Of a stretch of 64,000 nt of DNA, positions 20,670 to 31,498 are shown piece by piece. The stretch spans positions 3,534,001 to 3,598,000 of the forward strand of contig NZ_CP128185.1 of the NCBI RefSeq assembly GCF_030316135.1, in the 5' to 3' direction. The translations under genes were made by a program, and so were the position numbers. Position 1 is the first letter of the stretch; every line of letters starts with the position of its first letter. The stretch comes from Aliiglaciecola sp. LCG003 (GTDB taxonomy: Bacteria > Pseudomonadota > Gammaproteobacteria > Enterobacterales > Alteromonadaceae). The notes under the pieces were generated by a model. It was not told the origin of the DNA and did no database searches. It saw nothing but the letters and a program-made list of their open reading frames with translations.

Positions 20670-21984
20670 GAGGCCCCCCCTTTTGCAGGGCTAACACCGA
20701 TTGCTTGAACACCTCACCACGATGTTGATAGTTATCAAACATATCTAAACTTGCACAGGCTGGAGAAAGTAAAACTACATCATCTTTTTCCACTAACTTG
20801 GCTGCGAATGCCACCGCCTCTTCTAGGCTAGCGACTTCCACACTGCCCGGCTTTAATCCTGCAATGGTACGACCATCCTTGCCTAGAGTAATAACTAAAT
20901 CCACGTCATTCAGCAAGGTGCCTTGCAGCTCAGTGAAATCGGCGTTTTTACCATCACCTCCGGCGATAAGAATAAGTTTCCCCGCCGAGCGATTTGCCAA
21001 GCTTTGGATTGCTGCAATAGTAGCCCCAACATTGGTGGCTTTGGAATCATTGATCCAGCGAACATGATTGAATTGACTAACTAATTCGAACCTGTGGGAT
21101 AACCCACGGAATTGTCCTAGGGCAAGGTTAATAGCTTGCACCTTTATACCTAATGGCAACACACAAGCGATAGCGGCTTGTATGTTTAGCATGTTATGAC
21201 TGCCGCTGAGGGTGGATTTTACAGGCACAATCAAGGGTAAGCCATTACGTAAAATAGCGTTATTTTGAGCATCCCAACTTAAACCCTCATCACTTTGCGT
21301 TAAGCCAAAGCTAAGCTGGGGCTGATAATCTTGTGGCCAAGTCTGGCTGTCGTCCCGATTGGCAATTTTATATTTTGCTTGGTGATAAATACGTTGTTTG
21401 GCATCGGAATAGTTAGCCAAGGTAAGGTGTCGATCTAGATGATCTTCGGTAACATTTAGAATAGTGGCAGATACTGGTGCTAAAGAACTCAGTGTCTCCA
21501 ATTGAAAACTGGACAATTCTAGTACCAAATATTCAGCATCCGCGTGTAAAAGCTCTAAGACTGGGGTGCCAATATTACCGCCCATCAATGCTTTTATACC
21601 GGCACAATTTAATATTTCAGCGACTAAGCTGGTTACCGTTGATTTGCCATTTGAGCCGGTAATAGCAATGACTGGGATAGTATTGAATCTGGCAAATAAT
21701 TCAACATCACCAATAACCTCTATGCCAGCAGAAATTGCTCCTTGCACTGCGCCAATTCGCGGGTCTATGCCTGGGCTGAGCACAACCATATCTGCTGAAC
21801 ATAATACCCCTTGATCGAACTCACCGGTCAATAGGGTCACATCCTCAGGCATAGCTTTATTTGGATTGGTGTCCATGGCAGTAACTTTCGCTCCCTGGGA
21901 TTGCAAAAAACGCACACATGATTGTCCGGTTAGCCCTAGGCCAACTACCACAACATGCTTATTTTGCAAATCAGGCTTGTGCAC
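20659..21984 (-). CDS. murD: MurD, UDP-N-acetylmuramoylalanine--D-glutamate ligase
   Basis: 441 residues (E. coli 438). It adds D-Glu to UDP-MurNAc-L-Ala. The N-terminal domain has VVVGLGLTGQSCVRFLQSQGAKV, the central P-loop is ITGSNGKSTVTSLVAE, the metal/carbamyl-Lys region is NVTEDHLDRH, and the C-terminal domain has WINDSKATNVGATIAAI and LSPACASLDMFDNYQHRGEVF. It starts 7 bp after the mraY stop. Confidence 0.98.
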   Translation of the reverse strand: MHKPDLQNKHVVVVGLGLTGQSCVRFLQSQGAKVTAMDTNPNKAMPEDVTLLTGEFDQGVLCSADMVVLSPGIDPRIGAVQGAISAGIEVIGDVELFARFNTIPVIAITGSNGKSTVTSLVAEILNCAGIKALMGGNIGTPVLELLHADAEYLVLELSSFQLETLSSLAPVSATILNVTEDHLDRHLTLANYSDAKQRIYHQAKYKIANRDDSQTWPQDYQPQLSFGLTQSDEGLSWDAQNNAILRNGLPLIVPVKSTLSGSHNMLNIQAAIACVLPLGIKVQAINLALGQFRGLSHRFELVSQFNHVRWINDSKATNVGATIAAIQSLANRSAGKLILIAGGDGKNADFTELQGTLLNDVDLVITLGKDGRTIAGLKPGSVEVASLEEAVAFAAKLVEKDDVVLLSPACASLDMFDNYQHRGEVFKQSVLALQKGGPHER

Positions 21985-21991
21985 TTAGTTA

Positions 21992-23074
21992 CTACCTCAA
22001 TTTCAACGTAGCCAGTCCAATCAACACGAGGATCAAAGAAATGATCCAAAACCGAACGATAACCCTAGGCTCTGGCCATCCTTTCAGTTCATAGTGATGA
22101 TGGATAGGGGCCATACGAAAAATACGTTTACCGCGCAATTTGAACGAACCCACTTGTAATATCACCGACAAGGTCTCGATCACGAAAACGCCACCCATTA
22201 TGATTAACACAATCTCTTGACGGACTAAAACCGCCATAATCCCTAAGGTGCCACCTAGTGCCAAAGAACCCACATCTCCCATGAACACTTGAGCTGGATA
22301 GGTGTTAAACCATAAAAATCCCAACCCTGCCCCCACAATCGCGGTACAGACAATCACCAACTCGCTGGTAAGTGGGATATATGGAATATTTAGATACGCT
22401 GAAAAGTTAATGTTGCCCGTCGCGTATGCAAAGATTGCCAGTGCCCCTGCGACTAAGATTGTCGGCACGATAGCCAGGCCATCCAAGCCATCGGTTAAGT
22501 TAACCGCGTTGCTGGTGCCGACCACAGTAAAGTACACTACCACCATAAAGAACATGCCCAACTGCGGCATCACTTCTTTAAAAAACGGTACCAATAATGC
22601 GGTCTCGGCAGGGTCCTGACGATAGGTATATAAGTAGATCGCAACACCGATGGCAATCAGTGACTGCCAGAAATATTTCCACTTAGCGATTAATCCCTTG
22701 GGATCTTTACGAATGACTTTCCGGTAATCATCAATGAAGCCGATCAGTCCGTAGCCCACCACGACAGACAAGACCACCCATACATAACGATTACTCAAAT
22801 CTGCCCATAACAAAGCACTGGTCAAAATCGCCGCAAGAATAAGTAAACCGCCCATGGTCGGCGTGCCAGATTTAGACAAATGACTTTGCGGTCCGTCATC
22901 ACGTACCGTTTGGCCAATCTGCATTCTTTGCAGTGCGCGGATCATGGCAGGACCGATTAAAACAGCCATCAGCAAAGCCGTTAGGGTACTTAAAATGGCT
23001 CGCAGAGTCAGGTACGAAAAGACATTGAAACCTGAGTCATACTGCTGCAGCCATTCTGCCAACCAAATCAGCAT
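21992..23074 (-). CDS. mraY: MraY, phospho-MurNAc-pentapeptide transferase
   Basis: 360 residues, identical in length to E. coli MraY. It makes lipid I from UDP-MurNAc-pentapeptide and undecaprenyl phosphate in the inner membrane. Ten membrane segments are predicted. Motifs: [19 protein letters not shown] near the N-terminus, GFIDDYRKV (the DDxxK catalytic pair), [25 protein letters not shown], and [18 protein letters not shown]. It overlaps murF by 7 bp. Confidence 0.99.
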   Translation of the reverse strand: MLIWLAEWLQQYDSGFNVFSYLTLRAILSTLTALLMAVLIGPAMIRALQRMQIGQTVRDDGPQSHLSKSGTPTMGGLLILAAILTSALLWADLSNRYVWVVLSVVVGYGLIGFIDDYRKVIRKDPKGLIAKWKYFWQSLIAIGVAIYLYTYRQDPAETALLVPFFKEVMPQLGMFFMVVVYFTVVGTSNAVNLTDGLDGLAIVPTILVAGALAIFAYATGNINFSAYLNIPYIPLTSELVIVCTAIVGAGLGFLWFNTYPAQVFMGDVGSLALGGTLGIMAVLVRQEIVLIIMGGVFVIETLSVILQVGSFKLRGKRIFRMAPIHHHYELKGWPEPRVIVRFWIISLILVLIGLATLKLR

Positions 23075-24459
23075 GCGATTCGCTCCCTAACTCTTTCAAA
23101 CTTTCCCACTGGCGATTCCTCCAATGCTTTAACCACTTCTTCCATGCGAGCACTGCGAGAGCCCTTGACCAAAATAGTTATGTCTCGCTGCTCTTTAGCT
23201 AATAATTCGTTGACGTAATCGACCAATTTGCTTTTGTCGCTGAAATGTTTGCCGCCGAATCCATCACTAGCGGATTGACTTAACACGCCAACGGTTAACA
23301 GCGAGTCGATCATTTTGTGTTTTGCGTGCAAACCCACCTGTTCGTGATAGTAACGGGCTTTTTCGCCCAATTCGCCCATGTCACCGAGGATCAAAATCCG
23401 ATGTCCACTGAAGCTACTCAATAGATCAATGGCGGCGTTGACTGACGATACGTTGGCGTTGTAGGTGTCATCTAAAATTTTAACTTGATTGGTCAGTTGT
23501 TTAACTTGTAGGCGCCCAGCAACTTGTTGCATGTTTTGCAGCCCGAACTTAACATCATCCAGACCCGCGCCAACACTCATCGCCAGTGCTGCAGCAACTA
23601 AGGCGTTACTGACATTGTGTTCACCTGGCAATGCTAGATTTAAATGAATATTGCCCTGCGGGGTATTGAGTAAAAACTGCGCACAACCGTCCAATCCAAG
23701 CGTAATATCTTCAGCATAAAAATCGCTATTTTCAGACATGGAGAAACTCAGCGTGGGCTGGTGTTTCAGTTTGCCCGACCAAAATTGATGGAACTGGCTA
23801 TCAAGATTTAAAATTGCGATACCCTTTTCATTCAACCCTTTGAAGATTTCACTTTTCGCTCTAGCCACCCCTAATAAACTGCCAAACCCTTCTAGATGTG
23901 CCGCTGCAGCATTAACAATAGTGGCAACATCCGGCTTGACTAAGTTTGTGGTGTAGGCAATTTCGCCCAAATGGTTGGCGCCCATTTCTATCACCGCGAA
24001 GTCATGTTTAGGCTCTAGGCGTAACAAGGTAAGAGGCACACCAATGTCATTATTGAAATTACCTTTGGTGGACAATACGTTGCCGATACGGGATAGAATA
24101 GCCGTGACCATTTCTCTGACTGTCGTTTTGCCACTGCTGCCAGTAATCCCAACCGTTTTCGGAGCAACCTTTGCTTTTACTGCAGCCGACAACGCACCTA
24201 ACGCTAATTTTGTATCCTCTACCAGAATATAAGGTAAATCTGATTCGATAGGCTGGGATACGATACTCGCCAAGGCACCTTGTTTAATTGCTGCTGCAAC
24301 AAATTTATGGCCATCGAAATTAGGCCCAACAAGGGCAATAAATAAATCTCCAGGAGCAATCGTTCTGGTATCTGTGCTGACGCCCGTGATAGAGCGATTT
24401 TCACCTATTAATCTTCCATCGACTTGCTCAGCTACCCACTCAAGTGTCACCGTAATCAT
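23068..24459 (-). CDS. murF: MurF, UDP-MurNAc-tripeptide--D-Ala-D-Ala ligase
   Basis: 463 residues (E. coli 452). It adds D-Ala-D-Ala to complete the cytoplasmic peptidoglycan precursor. The central P-loop is [19 protein letters not shown], with [18 protein letters not shown] and [14 protein letters not shown] downstream, then [18 protein letters not shown] in the C-terminal domain. The start overlaps the murE stop by 4 bp. Confidence 0.98.
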   Translation of the reverse strand: MITVTLEWVAEQVDGRLIGENRSITGVSTDTRTIAPGDLFIALVGPNFDGHKFVAAAIKQGALASIVSQPIESDLPYILVEDTKLALGALSAAVKAKVAPKTVGITGSSGKTTVREMVTAILSRIGNVLSTKGNFNNDIGVPLTLLRLEPKHDFAVIEMGANHLGEIAYTTNLVKPDVATIVNAAAAHLEGFGSLLGVARAKSEIFKGLNEKGIAILNLDSQFHQFWSGKLKHQPTLSFSMSENSDFYAEDITLGLDGCAQFLLNTPQGNIHLNLALPGEHNVSNALVAAALAMSVGAGLDDVKFGLQNMQQVAGRLQVKQLTNQVKILDDTYNANVSSVNAAIDLLSSFSGHRILILGDMGELGEKARYYHEQVGLHAKHKMIDSLLTVGVLSQSASDGFGGKHFSDKSKLVDYVNELLAKEQRDITILVKGSRSARMEEVVKALEESPVGKFERVRERIAC

Positions 24460-25985
24460 TGCTGTTTCCCCAAAGAAAGCGTCTCTACATATGCGCGTTC
24501 ATCATAAAGCAGGTTTTGCTCGCCGATGATTTGTATGCGTTCGTGGCCTTTACCGGCGACGACAATTAAGTCACCGGGTTGGCTATCTTTTAATGCCATT
24601 TGAATTGCCGTTTTACGGTCAGCTTCAAGTTGGACTTTTTGTTTATTCTTGATACCCGCGAGAATATCCGCGGCGATTGAGCTTGGTGCTTCCGAGCGGC
24701 TATTGTCGGTAGTGATGATTACCCTGTCGCTGAAGGCTTCAGCGATTTGGCCCATCAATGGACGCTTTCCTTTGTCTCTATCACCGCCACAACCAAATAC
24801 GCACACGAGCTTACCACTACAGTGCATTCTGGCTGACTTTAAGGCTTGTTCTAGCGCATCAGGAGTGTGCGCGAAATCTACGATAATGTTTCCGCCGGTA
24901 AGACAGTGAAACAATTCCATTCTCCCGGCTACCGGCTTTAACTGCAGACAATGCTGTGCCAGCAAATCCAGCGGCGAACCTAAAATCAGTTGACAGGCTA
25001 TACCGGCCAACAAGTTTGACACATTGAAGTTGCCCATCAGTTGACACTCAATCACAGCTTGCCCCCAGCTAGAATCAAGTTCAAAGCGCAAGCCGGTGTG
25101 GCTAAATTGGACCTGTGACGCTAGGCAATACTGAACGTTCTGCGGCAGCGCAGCTTTACTAAGCTGTTGGGAAAACACCGTCACAGTTTGACTTTCGCTG
25201 ACCCTCTCCAACCAATTAAAGGCCTCGGGATCATCCATGTTCAACACTACATTGCGTAAACCAGGTTGACCGAGCAACAGACGCTTAGCCTGTGCATATT
25301 CTTGCATGGTGCCATGATAGTCGAGGTGATCTCTGGTCAAATTGGTGAACACAGCGATATCGGTTTTGAGCCCTTGAATGCGGCCCTGAACTAGCGCATG
25401 CGACGAGGCCTCTATGGCGACTTGGGTGGCCTGTGAAGCTTTAAATTTTGCCATAAGGCGCTGCACTTGACAGGCATCAGGCGTAGTATTTAGGGTTTTT
25501 TCTAAGTCGCTAATATCGGCGCTATACATCCCCGCACCCAAAGTTCCAATCGAAGCGGAACCTTGACCACACAATGCACGCAATTGACTGACCAATTGCA
25601 CCGTAGAGGTTTTACCATTTGTACCTGTGACTGCAATGATATCTAGCTGATCTGCTGGAAAACCATAAAAGCGTGCCGCCAATGCAGATACTTTATTATT
25701 TAACTCAAAAAACGATAGCAAAATGCTTTGTTCACGCATTTCTACTTTGCCATGTTCAGTGGCTATTTCAGTATTTTGAATAATCATCCGCGCCCCCAAA
25801 CTAATGGCTTGCGGGATAAAGTCACGGCCGTCTAAGCTATGTCCTTTAACCGCAACAAAGACACTATGAATGCCAACTTCGCGGCTATCTAAAACCAGAT
25901 TATCCACCACCACCTGCGGTGCGTCTATTTGGAAGTCAGCTAACACTTGTTTAATGTTGTATGGCGTCACCGCTAAGGTATTCAT
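24456..25985 (-). CDS. murE: MurE, UDP-MurNAc-dipeptide--2,6-diaminopimelate ligase
   Basis: 509 residues (E. coli 495). It adds meso-diaminopimelate at position 3 of the stem peptide. P-loop AVTGTNGKTSTVQLVSQL, then TTPDACQVQ, EASSHALVQGRI and NLTRDHLDYHGTM, and C-terminal FGCGGDRDKGKRPLMG. The substrate-selecting motif, usually DNPR in meso-DAP enzymes, reads DNSR here (TTDNSRSEAP); the Arg that contacts DAP is kept. It overlaps ftsI by 4 bp. Confidence 0.97.
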   Translation of the reverse strand: MNTLAVTPYNIKQVLADFQIDAPQVVVDNLVLDSREVGIHSVFVAVKGHSLDGRDFIPQAISLGARMIIQNTEIATEHGKVEMREQSILLSFFELNNKVSALAARFYGFPADQLDIIAVTGTNGKTSTVQLVSQLRALCGQGSASIGTLGAGMYSADISDLEKTLNTTPDACQVQRLMAKFKASQATQVAIEASSHALVQGRIQGLKTDIAVFTNLTRDHLDYHGTMQEYAQAKRLLLGQPGLRNVVLNMDDPEAFNWLERVSESQTVTVFSQQLSKAALPQNVQYCLASQVQFSHTGLRFELDSSWGQAVIECQLMGNFNVSNLLAGIACQLILGSPLDLLAQHCLQLKPVAGRMELFHCLTGGNIIVDFAHTPDALEQALKSARMHCSGKLVCVFGCGGDRDKGKRPLMGQIAEAFSDRVIITTDNSRSEAPSSIAADILAGIKNKQKVQLEADRKTAIQMALKDSQPGDLIVVAGKGHERIQIIGEQNLLYDERAYVETLSLGKQQ

Positions 25986-27718
25986 GGCGCCTCCCGTTTT
26001 GCAATGGAAGACACATCTTTAGCGTCAGGCGTCACATTCAACAACTGCAGCGAGCTTGACATAATCGAGCTGAACACAGGCGCCGCTGTGTCGCCGCCAT
26101 AGTACAAGTCCCCTTTTGGCTCATTGATTAATACCACTACTGCAATTTGAGGATCGGAAACCGGGGCGACGCCGGCAAATATATTCACATATTGTTCACC
26201 ATACCCCCCCTTAACGGCTTTACGACTAGTGCCCGTTTTACCGGCCACACGATAGCCTGGCACCCGCGCTTTGCGACCGGAGCCGCCTTCTTCAACCACA
26301 CTTTCCATCATGCTAAGGAGCTTATCGGCATTCCCTTGACTAATAACCCGCTCAGTGATTTTCTGCTCGTCTGATTTTATAATGCTGAAGGGTTGCTTTA
26401 AGCCGCCATTCCCTAGAATCGCGTACATTCTGGCTAATTGCATGGTGGTGACGGTTAAACCATAACCAAAAGATAAAGTTGATAGTTCAAAATCAGACCA
26501 ACGCCGCTGCTCGTTAAATAGTCCTTCACGCTCGCCAATCAAATTGGTGCCGGTGTCGCTCATCAGGCCCATGTTGTAGTAGGTATCGAGTAAAAATTCT
26601 TTCGGCACCGACAAAGCCAACTTGGATGTGCCGATATTGCTCGACTTTTGAATAATGCCGTTAAGGTCCAATTTTCCGTAATTTCGCGAATCACGCACTA
26701 TGCTGCCGCCGAGACGTTTCCAGCCAGGTGAGGTGTCGATTACCGTATCCATATTCGCCGAGCCAAATTCAAGCGCACTGATGACAGCCAAAGGTTTCAC
26801 CGATGAGCCTGGCTCAAAGGTATCGGTTATGGCTCTATTACGAATACGATGTTCCGATACACCTTGTCGATTATTTGGGTTATATGATGGGCTATTGACC
26901 ATCGCCAATACTTCCCCGGTATTAACATCAACTACCACCGCTGAGCCAGAGGTTGCCCGATAATAATGTACCGCCGACTTTAGCTCGCGATAAGCAATTG
27001 ACTGAATTCTTTGATCGATGGTTAACTGGATATCTTGCGCAGTTTTACCTTTTTTCTCGAGCAGCACTTCTACTTGACGGCCTTTGCCATCGCGACGAAT
27101 GGTGCGTGAGTCAGGGGTCCCAGATAGCCACTCGTCATACAACTTTTCAATGCCTTCAATGCCTTTATCATCAACGTCTGTAAATCCTATTACATGAGCG
27201 GTGACTTCTCCGGCAGGATAAAAACGGCGTGACTCATCGACCAAATGAACCCCTGGTATATCTAAATTTTCAACAAAGGTTGCCATGGCTGGGGAAACTT
27301 GGCGCTGTAAGTAAACAAACTTTTTATCTTGGCTAGATGCCTTTTTGATAAGCTCGTCTACATTCTGACCCAATACCTGTGCTAGCGCTTCCCATCGACG
27401 GGTATCTTGCAATGCAGCTTTGGCAGGATCATTGACCGTGGGCGGATGTGCCCATACTGCCTTAGCCGGTACACTTACAGCCAGTTGCTCACCATGCCTG
27501 TCAGTCACTAGACCGCGATAGACTGCGGTATTACGCACACGAAGAGTGCGATTATCACCACGCTCAATCAAAATATCAGGGTTTATCACTTGGATGTAAG
27601 CAGCACGTGCAGTCAGTACCGCAAAGACTAAAAAAATCACGCCCACCACAACCATAAAGCGCCACTGCATTAGGCTTGGCGCGATATTCTTTTTGGCTTG
27701 TTTGGTTTTAGCATTCAT
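25982..27718 (-). CDS. ftsI: FtsI (PBP3), septal peptidoglycan transpeptidase
   Basis: 578 residues (E. coli 588). A class B penicillin-binding protein that cross-links septal peptidoglycan with FtsW. One N-terminal membrane segment (about 20-42), a dimerisation (pedestal) domain with TAVYRGLVTDRHGEQLAVS, then the transpeptidase domain with the three active-site motifs: SSVK (SxxK, in EPGSSVKPLAV), SSN (KSSNIGTSK), and KTG (VAGKTGTSRKA). Start and stop overlap ftsL and murE by 4 bp. Confidence 0.98.
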   Translation of the reverse strand: MNAKTKQAKKNIAPSLMQWRFMVVVGVIFLVFAVLTARAAYIQVINPDILIERGDNRTLRVRNTAVYRGLVTDRHGEQLAVSVPAKAVWAHPPTVNDPAKAALQDTRRWEALAQVLGQNVDELIKKASSQDKKFVYLQRQVSPAMATFVENLDIPGVHLVDESRRFYPAGEVTAHVIGFTDVDDKGIEGIEKLYDEWLSGTPDSRTIRRDGKGRQVEVLLEKKGKTAQDIQLTIDQRIQSIAYRELKSAVHYYRATSGSAVVVDVNTGEVLAMVNSPSYNPNNRQGVSEHRIRNRAITDTFEPGSSVKPLAVISALEFGSANMDTVIDTSPGWKRLGGSIVRDSRNYGKLDLNGIIQKSSNIGTSKLALSVPKEFLLDTYYNMGLMSDTGTNLIGEREGLFNEQRRWSDFELSTLSFGYGLTVTTMQLARMYAILGNGGLKQPFSIIKSDEQKITERVISQGNADKLLSMMESVVEEGGSGRKARVPGYRVAGKTGTSRKAVKGGYGEQYVNIFAGVAPVSDPQIAVVVLINEPKGDLYYGGDTAAPVFSSIMSSSLQLLNVTPDAKDVSSIAKREAP

Positions 27719-28035
27719 TTGAGTCTCACCACTTTTTCTTCTTCAGGTGATGGGCGACGCATATTCAATTGATTTTTCATTGCCACTTCAATGCGGTTAT
27801 GATCAGTTAAAGCACCTTGCTCAAGGATCAAATGACGCCACTCGATATCCAACTGATCCTGCTGTTGCATCATCTGCTCCATAGCAATCGCCATCTGTCG
27901 ATTGTGGTGAGCACTGAGGATCACGGCAAAGGCACTAATCATAACCATTAAAAACAACAAAACCCGTATCGGATGACGGGCTAATTCTGAGAGGATAATG
28001 GTGACCAGATTGAAGTTGGTCCTGGTTTCCGTCAT
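27715..28035 (-). CDS. ftsL: FtsL, cell division protein
   Basis: 106 residues. FtsL is a small bitopic protein that forms the FtsQBL complex and activates FtsWI. There is a cytoplasmic N-terminus, one membrane segment (about 25-43, [21 protein letters not shown]), and a periplasmic coiled coil ([25 protein letters not shown]). Sequence is weakly conserved in this family, but size, topology and position between rsmH and ftsI are decisive. It overlaps both neighbours by 4 bp. Confidence 0.95.
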   Translation of the reverse strand: MTETRTNFNLVTIILSELARHPIRVLLFLMVMISAFAVILSAHHNRQMAIAMEQMMQQQDQLDIEWRHLILEQGALTDHNRIEVAMKNQLNMRRPSPEEEKVVRLK

Positions 28036-28985
28036 AGCTTCTCAGCGACCCTTAAGACCGAACTTCGCGCTCGCGGGTTTCGCCCTATCTCGGCTTGGCT
28101 AGGCTTGATGGCCTTGCCAATTAATTTCATGGCACGGGTAGCGTCTATTTCTGCTTGGGTGATGGCCATCCGAGCAGGCACTTGCATACCGCGACTTTGT
28201 TCACGCATAAAGCGTTTAACTAAGCGATCCTCTAATGAGTGAAAACTGATTACCGCCAGGCGTCCGCCTGAGCCTAAACAGGCTAGTGCACCTTTCAATC
28301 CAGAGCGCACTTCGTCCAATTCACTATTTATATAAATGCGAATAGCTTGAAACGTGCGGGTTGCTGGGTGCTTATATTTATCTTTAACTGGCACCGCTAA
28401 GTCGACCAATTTAGCTAATTCCAGTGTGGTCGTAATTGGCGATTCATCACGGGTAGTGACTATCGCATGTGCAATGCGTTTACCAAATTTTTCCTCGCCA
28501 AATTCTTTGATCACCTGAGTGATATCGTCGGCATCGGCATACTTTAGCCATTCGGCAGCACTGACACCTTTAGAGGTATCCATGCGCATGTCTAGCGGGC
28601 CTTCACGCATAAAACTAAAGCCACGCTGTGCGTCATCCAATTGCGGAGACGACACCCCGAAATCCATCAGTATGCCATCTACTTTGCCTAATACTTGATG
28701 CTTTTCGGCAACCTGTTGAATGTCAGAAAAGGTGACATGCTCAATGCAAAATCGAGGGTCTTTAGCGAATCGCTTAGCTGATTCAATTGCCTGAGGATCT
28801 CTGTCAAGGGCGATTAGTCGACCCTGTTGCGAAAGCAGTTGCAGAATTTGTTCTGAGTGACCTCCACGACCAAAAGTGGCATCAATATAGACACCGTCAG
28901 GACGAATCGCTAGGCCATCAATTGACTCGCTCAGTAGAACTGATTTATGCAACGCTTGGGATTGCGCCAGATCAGAAGTAGTCAT
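28032..28985 (-). CDS. rsmH: RsmH, 16S rRNA (cytosine-1402-N4)-methyltransferase
   Basis: 317 residues (E. coli 313). It N4-methylates C1402 of 16S rRNA in the P-site region. Signature segments: [32 protein letters not shown] (SAM-binding), [49 protein letters not shown], and the C-terminal [15 protein letters not shown] and [13 protein letters not shown]. It shares one base with the mraZ stop and overlaps ftsL by 4 bp. Confidence 0.98.
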   Translation of the reverse strand: MTTSDLAQSQALHKSVLLSESIDGLAIRPDGVYIDATFGRGGHSEQILQLLSQQGRLIALDRDPQAIESAKRFAKDPRFCIEHVTFSDIQQVAEKHQVLGKVDGILMDFGVSSPQLDDAQRGFSFMREGPLDMRMDTSKGVSAAEWLKYADADDITQVIKEFGEEKFGKRIAHAIVTTRDESPITTTLELAKLVDLAVPVKDKYKHPATRTFQAIRIYINSELDEVRSGLKGALACLGSGGRLAVISFHSLEDRLVKRFMREQSRGMQVPARMAITQAEIDATRAMKLIGKAIKPSQAEIGRNPRARSSVLRVAEKL

Positions 28986-29443
28986 TATAGTGAGAAATCC
29001 TGCAAACGTTCGGTTAATTCAAATTGACCCGCTTTTTCGGTTTCAATATCTTGATGTACTTGATCCTGCCAGACTTTGGCATCCCAGATTTCAAACTTGT
29101 TTAATTGACCTACCAACATAATTTCTTTTTCTAACTGAGCATGTTGGCGCAACGGTGCGGATAACAGTAAACGACCATTTTTGTCCATTTCACCTTCCGT
29201 TGCATAGCCCAACAACAACCTTTGCAGGCGACGTTCATGGGGTATCATGCTAGAAAGTTTACTGAGTTTTAATTCTATTTCTTCCCATTCAGGAAGTGGG
29301 TAAAGTAGCAAGCAGCTTTGTTGTGTATCGATCGTGCAAACTAGTTGTCCCTGACAATCATCCAGCAACAACTGCCGATACCGTGTAGGTATCGTCACCC
29401 TGCCTTTTACATCTAGATTGATTGCGTTAGCGCCGCGGAACAT
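28985..29443 (-). CDS. mraZ: MraZ, transcriptional regulator of the dcw cluster
   Basis: 152 residues, the E. coli length. It is a SpoVT/AbrB-fold DNA-binding protein that represses its own promoter. Two repeats of the domain are visible: [25 protein letters not shown] (residues about 3-27) and [28 protein letters not shown] (about 78-105), each with the DxKGR / DxNGR core. The start has AGGGGAT immediately upstream. The direct-repeat operator at 29524-29548 upstream fits autoregulation. Confidence 0.98.
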   Translation of the reverse strand: MFRGANAINLDVKGRVTIPTRYRQLLLDDCQGQLVCTIDTQQSCLLLYPLPEWEEIELKLSKLSSMIPHERRLQRLLLGYATEGEMDKNGRLLLSAPLRQHAQLEKEIMLVGQLNKFEIWDAKVWQDQVHQDIETEKAGQFELTERLQDFSL

Positions 29444-29512
29444 ATCCCCTAGCCTTTGTTATTTGTTTGCTTTTATTGTTTTTTGTTTAGCACCAGTTTG
29501 CGACACAAAAAG

Positions 29513-29518
29513 ATCATA
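29513..29518 (-). promoter_or_regulatory. Candidate -10 box of the mra promoter inside paired GATC sites
   Basis: Minus-strand TATGAT about 70 bp upstream of the mraZ start. It is enclosed by a near-perfect palindrome, GATCATTATGATC (29512-29524), so a Dam site lies on each side. A -35 is not clear: TTGTGG at a 15-base spacing or ATTGTG at 16 are the options, both overlapping the MraZ boxes. Confidence 0.4.
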
Positions 29519-29523
29519 ATGAT

Positions 29524-29548
29524 CCACTTTTTGCCACAATTACCCACA
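29524..29548 (-). promoter_or_regulatory. MraZ operator: three GTGG boxes at 10-bp spacing
   Basis: On the minus strand GTGG occurs at 29544-29547, 29534-29537 and 29524-29527, exactly 10 bp apart (GTGGG, GTGGC, GTGGA). A fourth GTGGA lies at 29565-29569, one base beyond a two-turn spacing. E. coli MraZ binds GTGGG-type repeats separated by 5 bases upstream of its own gene, so this matches the known operator. It overlaps the likely -35 region, consistent with repression. Confidence 0.75.
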
Positions 29549-29927
29549 AAATAGAGTTTAGGTTTCCACTCGACCCCTTGTCAAGGACAAAAATGGCTTT
29601 ATTGATTAGCTGCAAAGCTATATAAATTAAGGGCTCAACCAAAGAGGCTGATTAATATGAGAAAAGCCGAAAAAGCTGTTTTTATGTACAGCTAAAATGA
29701 ATTTTATAATCTGCGCGGGTTTTGCTTAAAAAAACTCCAATCAGAATGGGCTAAGCAACCAATTCGTTATATGCAGTGAAACGATGTAAATAACATGACT
29801 CTCGGTATTCACAAAAAAACGGATTGTATATCACTCGACAAATTCCCTGTACCACTGCAGTATATTCCACCGAAGTTATTATCAACTGTTACCTAAATAA
29901 GCTTTAAATTTACGGAGTAATTCGATT

Positions 29928-31421
29928 GTGAATATGGACAATTGTATCTTGGCCATCGACCAAGGCACCACTTCCAGCCGTGCCATAGTGTTTAATGCTG
30001 CATCCGAAATAGTTTGCTCTGCCCAACAAGAATTTATCCAACACTACCCCAATGACGGCTGGGTAGAGCATGACCCTGAGGAAATTTGGCAATCAACCTT
30101 GGCGGTGTGCAAAAAAGCGTTGCAGCAGGCAAATGAAAAAGGCGCTCAAGTGCTGGGAATTGGTGTAACCAATCAACGCGAAACCACCTTAGTCTGGGAG
30201 CGTAAAACTGGTAAAACCATTTACAATGCAATTGTTTGGCAAGATCGCAGAACCGCAGCTGCATGTAAAACACTTATCGATGCGGGACAGCTACAACATG
30301 TTCGCGATAAAACAGGCCTATTACTCGATCCTTATTTTTCGGCTTCTAAAATAGCTTGGATCCTAGAGCATGTAGAAGGCGCGAGGCAGAAAGCCAAAGC
30401 TGGCGAGCTCGCATTCGGTACCATAGATAGCTTCATTATTTGGCGCTTAACCGGCGGTAAAGTTCATGCCACAGACATTACCAATGCCAGCCGGACTAAT
30501 TTATTTAATATTCACCAGCAACACTGGGATGAAGAGTTACTGACGCTGTTCGATGTACCCGAGTCTATGCTACCCACGGTGAAAGAGTGCGCCGATGATT
30601 ATGGTATGACTGAATCAACCTTATTCGGTGAAGCGTTACCCATTTGTGGGGTCGCAGGCGATCAACAAGCGGCCGCCATAGGTCAATGCTGTTTTACAAA
30701 AGGTAGCATCAAAAGTACTTATGGCACAGGTTGCTTTGTCTTAGTCAACACTGGTGAAGAAGCATTCGAGTCTGAACATAAACTGCTAACCACAGTGGCC
30801 TATAAAATCAATGGCACCACCCATTACGCTCTGGAAGGTTCTATTTTTATCGCCGGAGCTGCCATACAGTGGCTAAGAGATGGTATTAAAGTTATTGACA
30901 ATGCCTTTCAGACCGAGCCTTTGGCAACCAGTTTAGACTATGAGCATGGTGTTTATCTGGTGCCCGCTTTCGCTGGGTTGGGCGCACCCTACTGGGACCC
31001 TGATGCGCGAGGAGCAATTTATGGTCTAACCCGCGGGACAACCAACGCTCATCTGTCTCGCGCGGCATTAGAATCTGTCGCCTTTCAAACCTCAGATCTG
31101 CTAAACGCGATGGCGGAAGATGGGGTCACCCCCAAGGTTTTGAGAGTGGACGGGGGTATGGTAGCTAATAATTGGGTCTGTCAGTTTATTGCTGATGTAT
31201 TAAACATTGAAGTGCAACGTCCGAGCATCATGGAAACCACAGCCCTAGGTGCCGCCTACCTCGCCGGTTTGCATTTAGGCATCTACCCATCATTGGAGTC
31301 TCTAAAAGATAGCAATAAAATCGATGCTGAGTTTAAGCCTCAAATGCAAGATTCAGTTCGACAGAAGCTGCTTAGTGGATGGAAAAGTGCAGTGCAAAGC
31401 ACCTTGGGGTTCAAACGCTAA
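29928..31421 (+). CDS. glpK: GlpK, glycerol kinase
   Basis: 497 residues (E. coli 502). It phosphorylates glycerol to sn-glycerol 3-phosphate in the cytoplasm. FGGY kinase features: [17 protein letters not shown] (N-terminal phosphate loop), [54 protein letters not shown] and [24 protein letters not shown], then [22 protein letters not shown] at 29928 is used because ACGGAG lies 10 bases upstream; the ATG two codons later is too far from it. There is no glpF next to it. glpD lies about 4 kb away on the other strand. Confidence 0.97.
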   Translation: MNMDNCILAIDQGTTSSRAIVFNAASEIVCSAQQEFIQHYPNDGWVEHDPEEIWQSTLAVCKKALQQANEKGAQVLGIGVTNQRETTLVWERKTGKTIYNAIVWQDRRTAAACKTLIDAGQLQHVRDKTGLLLDPYFSASKIAWILEHVEGARQKAKAGELAFGTIDSFIIWRLTGGKVHATDITNASRTNLFNIHQQHWDEELLTLFDVPESMLPTVKECADDYGMTESTLFGEALPICGVAGDQQAAAIGQCCFTKGSIKSTYGTGCFVLVNTGEEAFESEHKLLTTVAYKINGTTHYALEGSIFIAGAAIQWLRDGIKVIDNAFQTEPLATSLDYEHGVYLVPAFAGLGAPYWDPDARGAIYGLTRGTTNAHLSRAALESVAFQTSDLLNAMAEDGVTPKVLRVDGGMVANNWVCQFIADVLNIEVQRPSIMETTALGAAYLAGLHLGIYPSLESLKDSNKIDAEFKPQMQDSVRQKLLSGWKSAVQSTLGFKR

Positions 31422-31498
31422 ACGTGATAATTCTATTGCTGGCTAATAGCATTACATGCCCTGTGGCTTAATTTAATTTTATATAACGGAATCAATCC

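Larger units (their letters stand above)
29444..29927. other. Intergenic region between divergent mraZ and glpK (484 bp)
   Basis: It holds the MraZ operator and candidate mra promoter near its left end, and must hold the glpK promoter on the right. I see no ORF of note, no RNA gene and no clear hairpin terminator. An ACGGAG ribosome binding site for glpK is at 29912-29917. Confidence 0.6.
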
